A DNA stretch of 64,000 nucleotides from the NCBI GenBank assembly GCA_035530275.1, contig DATKVC010000008.1, forward strand, positions 244,917-308,916, given 5' to 3'. This document shows, in pieces, positions 59,085 to 64,000 of this stretch. Position numbers and translations under genes: made by a program. How positions within the stretch are numbered: the stretch's first letter is position 1; each line of letters begins with the position of its first letter. Source of the stretch: CAIJMU01 sp035530275. GTDB taxonomy: Bacteria; Spirochaetota; Spirochaetia; Treponematales; Rectinemataceae. The notes beneath the pieces are model-generated. The model saw only the letters and a program-made list of their open reading frames with translations, did no database searches and was not told the origin of the DNA.

Positions 59085-59846
59085 TCAGGTCGCTACCTTG
59101 GCCTGGAGGTTGAGCGCGGCCTGGGCGCCCGCTGTCGCCGACTTGAGGGCCTCGAGCATGCGATCGCGTGCCGAGGGATCGCGCATGCGCGCCGTCGGTC
59201 CGGAGACGCTCATCGCGCCATAAAAGTCTGCGTCGGCGAGACCGAGGGGCAGGGCCATGCAGGTCAGCCCCGTTTCATATTCCTCGCGATCCAAGGCGTA
59301 GCCGAGTTCGCGCGTATGGTCGATTTCCTTGATGACATCGTCGGGATCGACAAGGGTGCGATCGTTGATCCTGAGGAGGGGTCCGGGGCCGAGGATGGCG
59401 CGGATCCGGTCGTCGGGGAGGAGGGTGAGAATAGCCTTGCCGACGCCAGTGCAATGAAGAGGAAGCCGATCGCCGGGCACCGAACGCATGCTCAGGCTCC
59501 GGTCAGACTCGGCACGGTCGAGATAAACAGCCGAACCGCCGGCAAGCATCGCGAGATTGACGCTTTCACCCGTCTCTCGGGCGAGCTTTTCGACGAAGGG
59601 TCTGACCCTTTCGACGACGAGGGAACGAACCGGCACCCTCGTCCCGAGTTCATAGAGGGCCAAGCCGAGGGACCAACCGCCGTTCCTGCGCTCGGCGACC
59701 CCCCGCGACTCGAGGACGGCCAGATAGCGCAGGGCCGTCGCCTTGTTCATGCCCGTTTCGCGCGAAAGCCGGGCGAGGGTGACCTCGCTTTCGGTACGCG
59801 CGAGATAAAAGAGAAGATCTAGCGCCTTACCGGCGGATTCGCTCAT
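59085..59846 (-). CDS. IclR-family transcriptional regulator
   Basis: A 253-residue regulator. The HTH_IclR domain (about 4-62) reads ALDLLFYLARTESEVTLARLSRETGMNKATALRYL in parts. The ligand-binding domain (about 75-245) has LPLHCTGVGKAIL and GYALDREEYETGLTCMALPL with the family's conserved DxEE pattern. Target and ligand are unknown; neighbours are ssb and a U32 peptidase. A promoter and GTTTCAA direct repeats upstream may be used for self-control. Confidence 0.93.
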   Translation of the reverse strand: MSESAGKALDLLFYLARTESEVTLARLSRETGMNKATALRYLAVLESRGVAERRNGGWSLGLALYELGTRVPVRSLVVERVRPFVEKLARETGESVNLAMLAGGSAVYLDRAESDRSLSMRSVPGDRLPLHCTGVGKAILTLLPDDRIRAILGPGPLLRINDRTLVDPDDVIKEIDHTRELGYALDREEYETGLTCMALPLGLADADFYGAMSVSGPTARMRDPSARDRMLEALKSATAGAQAALNLQAKVAT

Positions 59847-59938
59847 TGAGGGCTCCCTGGCGTGAGGGTCGCGGAGATGGACTGGGAAAGAATCCGCCGC
59901 AGCCTCGACGCCCCTTGAAACGTGGCTTTTACCAGTTG

Positions 59939-59967
59939 AAACTACACCGGGGTAGCTGGCACGTCAA
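59939..59967 (-). promoter_or_regulatory. Promoter of the IclR regulator gene with direct repeats
   Basis: On the minus strand TTGACG (59967-59962) and TAGTTT (59944-59939) are 17 bases apart. The sequence GTTTCAA occurs twice in the same direction (minus strand, at 59942-59936 and 59921-59915), 21 bases apart, overlapping the -10 region, and may be an operator for the regulator itself. Confidence 0.45.
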
Positions 59968-60003
59968 GGCTGAAATCGAACTGCGAAGAATCCCTGTCCC
60001 AGG

Positions 60004-62742
60004 TCAGTCCATTTCGCGAAAACCGCCAGGACCGCCCCTTCTGCCGCCGTTCTGGCCTGGTTTTTTCCCCGTAGGTGCAGGCCTGCCGCGACCGGCTGGG
60101 CGCGGAGCCGAGCTTTTCGAGCCATAGCGAGAGCGCCTGCCCTCGACATCGGGACCGGACGGAGGCCTTCCTCCGGCCCTGCCGGCTACGCGCTCGCTCG
60201 GTTTCCGATCGCTCTGTTTGCGGTCGCCAGGCTTCCATTCGCCCTGCTTGCGATCGCCCGACTTCCGATCGCCCTCTTTGCGGTCGTTCGGCTTCCGGTC
60301 ACCCTGCCCCCTGGCGCCATGGCTCTCGGAGCTGCCCCTCGCCGTCGGCGAGTTGCGGCGATCGGGACGGACATCCGGCCGCGCCGAACGCGGCTTCTCC
60401 GCCTCCGAAGAGGGGGGGCGGCCATGGCCCTCCTGCGAGCGCGAGGCCCGCGGGCGCTCAGCACCCCCATCTTCCCCGACCGAAGTCGACGGCCGGCGAC
60501 GGCCCTCCTGAAGACGCTCGGCGGACGAGTCGCCAAATCCTTCTTCCGGCGGACGCCAGAAGCCGTCTTTCCAGTTGAAGCGGCTCGTACCTTCGAGGAC
60601 GCGGCCCTCGACGGCGGCCTTCATCACCTGGCGGTAGGTCGATTTCTGGAGCTCGATGCCGGAGAAATCGAGGATGAAGCGGCTGACCCCCTCCTTGCGG
60701 AGGAAGGGAATGCGATCGACGATCGAAAAGGCCGTCTCAGGCGTCACGATGGAATAGTCGCCGCCGGAGTGGAGCTCGTAGGAAGACCCGTCGCGGTCGG
60801 AGAAGCGCTTGAAGTCGTAGCGCGAGGCGAGGTCGGCGCGGATGCGGAAGAGACTCGGGTAGGAGAAGACGATCGGCATGAAGGCCTGGGCCGGCAGACT
60901 CTCGGCCACCCGTTGGAAGTCCTGCTTGCCGATCTCGTAGGGAGGAATGAGGAAATTCGCACCCTCGTCGGAGACGAAGGCCGCCGCCCAGGGATTGAAG
61001 GCGTAGAGCCAGGGCCCCGCCACCATGGAGACCGCCTCGCCCTTCGGCCCCTTCCGGCCGCGAAGCATGCCCAGGTGGGCGATGTTGTTGGCGACGAAGA
61101 GGGTCTGACCCTTGCTTATCCAATAGTCGAGCTCGCCCTCGAGCCATGCGGCGTCGCCCTCGGGGAAATAAGGATCGAGCCAGAGCACGAGGGATTCGCG
61201 CCTGAAAGGCAGCTCCTTCTCGTGGCGGTGCATGAGCTCGGAGTTCTTGCGGTCGAAGAAGAGCATCGCCTTCTCCGGCCGGTCGGAGAGGAGGACGTGG
61301 AGATCGCCCACCCTTCCTACCAATGCGTACAAACCCTCGCCCAGGGCAGCCAGCGCCTCCTTGGGCGGCTTGGGCAGGCGCGGACGCTCCACCTCGTCTC
61401 GACTGGGGAACTTGTGGTACTTGCCGAGCTCCTTGGGCAGCACCGGCTTCCAACGCTTGCCCATCGACCTCGTCTGCACGAGATAGACCTCGTCTCCCAC
61501 GCGGAAATCGCCCTCGAGCCGGAGATAGACTCCCTTAGGGTTCTCCCGCACGTCCTTCACCTTGAGGGTGAACCGGCCCGAATCGTCGGCGCGATGGACG
61601 CGGATCGAATCGCCCTCGGCGATGACCGCCCCGCCGACCCTGGCCCCGTAGCCCGCGAGGGCCGGGGCGCCGAAGGTCGCCTCCGATTCCTCGCCTTCCT
61701 CGCCGGAGGCGACCCCGATCCCCGCGGGTTGCCCGTCGTCGGCGTGCCTCGGCGTCACGAGGGCCCATTGCCCCCGCTCCCCATCGGCGCCCTCGAAGGC
61801 CCGGACCTCCTTCACGCGGCCGAGCTTGATGCCCGTACCGCCCGCCTGGTCCGGCTTGATGAAGTCGTCGGGAAAGGAACCATCTATGTTGAATAGGGTC
61901 TTCGACCTTGCGAAATCGGCCTGCAGCATCGATTGGGCCTTGAGGAGGGCCCGCTCCCGATCGATGCGCCAGTTATCGAGCATGTAGCGGTAGGCTGCGA
62001 CCACGGCGCCGACGTATTCCTGGCTCTTGAGCCTCCCCTCGATCTTGAGGGCCGAGACCCCCGCCTCGACGAGATCGGGCACGCGGGACACGAGCTCGAG
62101 ATCAGCTGGCGAGAAATAGAAACCCGAGGTTTCATCAGTACTATAAAGACGCCTGCAGGCCTGGGCGCAGAGCCCGCGGTTGGCGCTCTTCCCACCCAGA
62201 TAGCTCGAAAACAGACAGAGCCCCGAGGCGGAGACGCAAAGGGCCCCGTGCACGAAGACCTCGAGCTCCATGTTCGTGCTCTCGCGGGCCTTGCGGATCT
62301 CCTCGAGGGAAAGCTCGCGCGACAGGACCACCCGCTTGAACCCGTGACGAGACAGGAGGTTCGCGCCCTCGGCCGAACCCACGTTCATCTGCGTCGAGGC
62401 GTGGAGCCTGAGGGCGGGGAAATTGTCCCGCGCCAGCCTCACCGTCCCGAGATCCTGCACGATGACCCCGTCCGGCCCCACCCGCTCGATGTATTGCAGC
62501 AATTGGTACAAACGGTCGGCCTCGCGCTCGACGAAGACCGTGTTCACCGTGACATAGACCTTCCGCGACAGCTTGTGCGCCGCCTCGACCGTCGCCTCGA
62601 ATTGGTTGAAGGCGAAGTTGGACGAGCGGATGCGCGCGTTGAAGGTCTTGAGCCCGAGATAGACCGCGTCCGCCCCCTCGCCGAGGGCCGCGGCGAGCGC
62701 TTCCGGATTACCGGCCGGCGCGAGAAGTTCGACAGTTGCCAT
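60004..62742 (-). CDS. U32 family peptidase/tRNA hydroxylation-type protein with long repetitive tail
   Basis: A 912-residue protein. Residues 1-320 match peptidase U32: VELLAPAGNPEALAAALGEG, GADAVYLGLKTFNARI, LHASTQMNVGSAEGANLL and the cysteine block ALCVSASGLC...GLCAQACRR near 167-195. The middle part (about 320-740) contains the second U32 collagenase-like unit. From about residue 745 to 912 the tail is low-complexity, with many DRK, GDRK and RGRP repeats, rich in Arg, Lys, Gly, Asp and Pro. U32 family proteins are annotated as proteases, and some act in tRNA hydroxylation; which applies here is not shown. The tail may bind RNA. Confidence 0.88.
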   Translation of the reverse strand: MATVELLAPAGNPEALAAALGEGADAVYLGLKTFNARIRSSNFAFNQFEATVEAAHKLSRKVYVTVNTVFVEREADRLYQLLQYIERVGPDGVIVQDLGTVRLARDNFPALRLHASTQMNVGSAEGANLLSRHGFKRVVLSRELSLEEIRKARESTNMELEVFVHGALCVSASGLCLFSSYLGGKSANRGLCAQACRRLYSTDETSGFYFSPADLELVSRVPDLVEAGVSALKIEGRLKSQEYVGAVVAAYRYMLDNWRIDRERALLKAQSMLQADFARSKTLFNIDGSFPDDFIKPDQAGGTGIKLGRVKEVRAFEGADGERGQWALVTPRHADDGQPAGIGVASGEEGEESEATFGAPALAGYGARVGGAVIAEGDSIRVHRADDSGRFTLKVKDVRENPKGVYLRLEGDFRVGDEVYLVQTRSMGKRWKPVLPKELGKYHKFPSRDEVERPRLPKPPKEALAALGEGLYALVGRVGDLHVLLSDRPEKAMLFFDRKNSELMHRHEKELPFRRESLVLWLDPYFPEGDAAWLEGELDYWISKGQTLFVANNIAHLGMLRGRKGPKGEAVSMVAGPWLYAFNPWAAAFVSDEGANFLIPPYEIGKQDFQRVAESLPAQAFMPIVFSYPSLFRIRADLASRYDFKRFSDRDGSSYELHSGGDYSIVTPETAFSIVDRIPFLRKEGVSRFILDFSGIELQKSTYRQVMKAAVEGRVLEGTSRFNWKDGFWRPPEEGFGDSSAERLQEGRRRPSTSVGEDGGAERPRASRSQEGHGRPPSSEAEKPRSARPDVRPDRRNSPTARGSSESHGARGQGDRKPNDRKEGDRKSGDRKQGEWKPGDRKQSDRKPSERVAGRAGGRPPSGPDVEGRRSRYGSKSSAPRPAGRGRPAPTGKKPGQNGGRRGGPGGFREMD

Positions 62743-62913
62743 TGGAGCACTGTAACGAAATGCGGCCTATTGCACAATACGTCAACAAATTGCAAAGCGT
62801 GCGAAGAATTCGGGCGTTCCCCCGCCCGCAGGCACCTCTGACAGGGGGGGCGAACCCTAAGAACGCCTGACTTCCGACTCCAATTCGACTAGTATTGGAC
62901 GAAGGAGTCGCCA

Positions 62914-63249
62914 ATGGCAAACTTTGCGGACCAAGCCATCGATGAGGAAACGCGAACCATAGTGGAGCGTATCGTGAAGTTCCGAAAGCCTACACGGGTC
63001 ATCCTCTTCGGTTCACGCGGGCGAGGCGATTCGCGGCCCGATAGCGATATCGATCTCTGCGTACTCTACGATGGTCTCCCAAAACACAACGTCGAAGTCA
63101 TGGAGGAACTCTACCTCGATCTCTGGGAACACAAGACCCATCCGGTCGATCTCGTCGTCTACGATGAGAGCAGTTTCGCCGATCGCTCGAGGCGACCAAA
63201 CAGCTTTGAATCCATCATCAGTAATGAAGGCTTGATCGTGTATGGGTGA
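62914..63249 (+). CDS. MNT-type minimal nucleotidyltransferase (orphan)
   Basis: A 111-residue protein of the MNT nucleotidyltransferase family. VILFGSRGRGDSRPDSDIDL near residues 30-49 is the GSx(G)...DxD catalytic motif, and PVDLVVYDES is the third acidic strand. GAAGGAG precedes the ATG. These proteins usually sit next to a HEPN partner as a toxin-antitoxin pair, or next to a tRNA adenylylation partner. No HEPN-like frame was found on either side, so it appears to be orphan. Confidence 0.9.
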   Translation: MANFADQAIDEETRTIVERIVKFRKPTRVILFGSRGRGDSRPDSDIDLCVLYDGLPKHNVEVMEELYLDLWEHKTHPVDLVVYDESSFADRSRRPNSFESIISNEGLIVYG

Positions 63250-63371
63250 GTAATGACGTCAGGTCTCGCGGGCGGCCGATGGTCAGACCCTTCGATCAGG
63301 CTGCGCAGGAAAGGAGGGGCGGAAGGGCCTGCCACCGGCATTGAGGAGGGGATCCTCTTGGCGCGAGCGGG

Positions 63372-63842
63372 CTACTCGCGGCGATGGATGCCGAACATCG
63401 GGCTGTCGGGCTGCAATTCCTCCGGGTACGCTACCTGGTTCGCCTGGCTCTCCATGCGGACGCCGGAAGGGCTGATCTTCATGAGGACGTACCAGAGGCC
63501 GCTGGGCCATCGTGCCTGGACCTGGTACCAGGTATTCCCCTTGGCATCACTCCACTTCCTCTCGACGTCGTAGCGACCCGTGAGGCTCGGTTCCTTCGCC
63601 GCCGGGGAGCTATACGCAGATATCTTCCCGTCGGCTTCGTACAAATACGTGTAGTGGTTCTTCGATCCCTGGTCCGGGAGCCAGGTTCCTTCCAGGCTGT
63701 CGCCGGCCCATTCCGTCGCGTAACTGAAGCTCGTCATCACTAGGGCGAAGCAGAACACCGTCAACGCGACCTTCGCGAGCCTATTCTCGCCACGCATGGC
63801 CGCGTCGAGATCGAAAATTCCCTTGATCCTTCGTTTAAGCAT
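63372..63842 (-). CDS. Secreted small protein of unknown function
   Basis: About 156 residues if started at ATG 63842; ATG 63797 gives a shorter form with a cleaner signal peptide (ENRLAKVALTVFCFALVMTS, cleavage near SYA|TEW). The mature part is Trp/Tyr-rich: DSLEGTWLPDQGSKNHYTYL, LTGRYDVERKW, QARWPSGLWYVLMKISPSG. This looks like a small beta-rich exported protein. I do not recognise a family. It is convergent with the nucleotidyltransferase gene. Confidence 0.7.
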   Translation of the reverse strand: MLKRRIKGIFDLDAAMRGENRLAKVALTVFCFALVMTSFSYATEWAGDSLEGTWLPDQGSKNHYTYLYEADGKISAYSSPAAKEPSLTGRYDVERKWSDAKGNTWYQVQARWPSGLWYVLMKISPSGVRMESQANQVAYPEELQPDSPMFGIHRRE

Positions 63843-63926
63843 ATGTGTCGCGTCGCGCAATCTTTTCTCAGGGATGAGGTTTTTCTCCCGATTTCTTGAA
63901 TAGCAAGAAGCAGGGGGAAAAGATAA

Positions 63927-63965
63927 GGAGAGCGGGAACAATGGTGTGGCAACCTCCCGCTCTCC
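63927..63965 (-). terminator. Hairpin that could end a minus-strand gene beyond the window
   Basis: GGAGAGCGGGA (63927-63937) and TCCCGCTCTCC (63955-63965) form a perfect 11-bp stem. On the minus strand it is followed by TTATCTTTTCCCCC, a T-rich run, as a rho-independent terminator would be. It lies upstream of the small secreted-protein gene. Confidence 0.55.
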
Positions 63966-64000
63966 TGTCCAAAACCAACATTATCATTGTCGGAGCCTCA

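Noticed and set aside
60185..60310. GATCGCCC-type repeats as a CRISPR or regulatory array
   Set aside because: They fall inside the U32 coding frame and encode the DRK tail.
63253..63573. Plus-strand frame after the nucleotidyltransferase as its HEPN partner
   Set aside because: It runs antisense to the secreted-protein gene, has no HEPN RxxxxH pattern and no ribosome site.

Overview
The window comes from a strongly GC-rich Gram-negative bacterium. The basis is an ExbB/ExbD/TonB-type system, several periplasmic binding proteins with signal peptides, and a heavy G/C bias at third codon positions. The mix of a UxaE/UxaC uronate pathway, a DUF1848 protein, paired hybrid kinase and cyclase genes and many peptide/sugar ABC systems is compatible with a spirochaete-like free-living heterotroph. 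That placement is an inference; no rRNA or tRNA gene was seen to anchor it.

Layout. (1) 1-4600, minus: a tungstate/molybdate cofactor operon tupA-tupB-tupC-moeA-moaA-moaC with a sigma70-like promoter and a structured leader that may be a Moco/Tuco riboswitch. (2) 4700-9012: a hairpin and five 21-bp tandem repeats, then rlmN and a small ferredoxin-NADP-reductase-like flavoprotein (minus), divergent from a molybdopterin oxidoreductase (plus) that could use the cofactor made by operon 1. (3) 9079-10398: an HCF101-like Mrp/ApbC with three domains. (4) 10453-16004, minus: a dipeptide/oligopeptide ABC operon. (5) 16120-18673, minus: a double-length avidin-family protein and two EamA exporters. (6) 18856-22870, plus: a protease-dead HtrA-like PDZ protein with a His/Cys tail, a small LuxR-type protein, DUF1848 and a DUF482 acyltransferase-like protein followed by a broken cistron. 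(7) 22892-37396: a sugar-acid region with uxaE, uxaC, an anion transporter, a sugar ABC transporter without its own ATPase, an RpiR regulator, a KDG-type kinase, gnd and two dehydrogenases. (8) 37440-43676: a lone ABC-type ATPase, an XRE/membrane-protein pair with an inverted-repeat operator candidate, and a hybrid histidine kinase with a receiver-adenylyl cyclase. (9) 43722-53717, minus: a second peptide ABC operon with a class I glutamine amidotransferase-like (C26) hydrolase and an amidase, preceded by a consensus sigma54 promoter, a possible upstream activator site and an enhancer-binding protein gene. (10) 53763-57966: exbB-exbD-tonB (minus) divergent from a lipid kinase and an acyltransferase. 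(11) 57993-64000: a single-domain response regulator, ssb, an IclR regulator, a U32 peptidase with a long repetitive tail, an orphan MNT nucleotidyltransferase and a secreted small protein.

How it works together. Oxyanion uptake (tup) and pterin cofactor assembly (moaC/moaA/moeA) could supply the neighbouring oxidoreductase. Uronates would be isomerised by UxaC, epimerised by UxaE and, after reduction and dehydration by enzymes not in this window, phosphorylated by the KdgK-like kinase. Two separate peptide import operons feed amino-acid catabolism; the second looks nitrogen- or substrate-controlled through sigma54. Starts were chosen by Shine-Dalgarno position, operon overlap and family length. 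All alignments to known families were made by eye.
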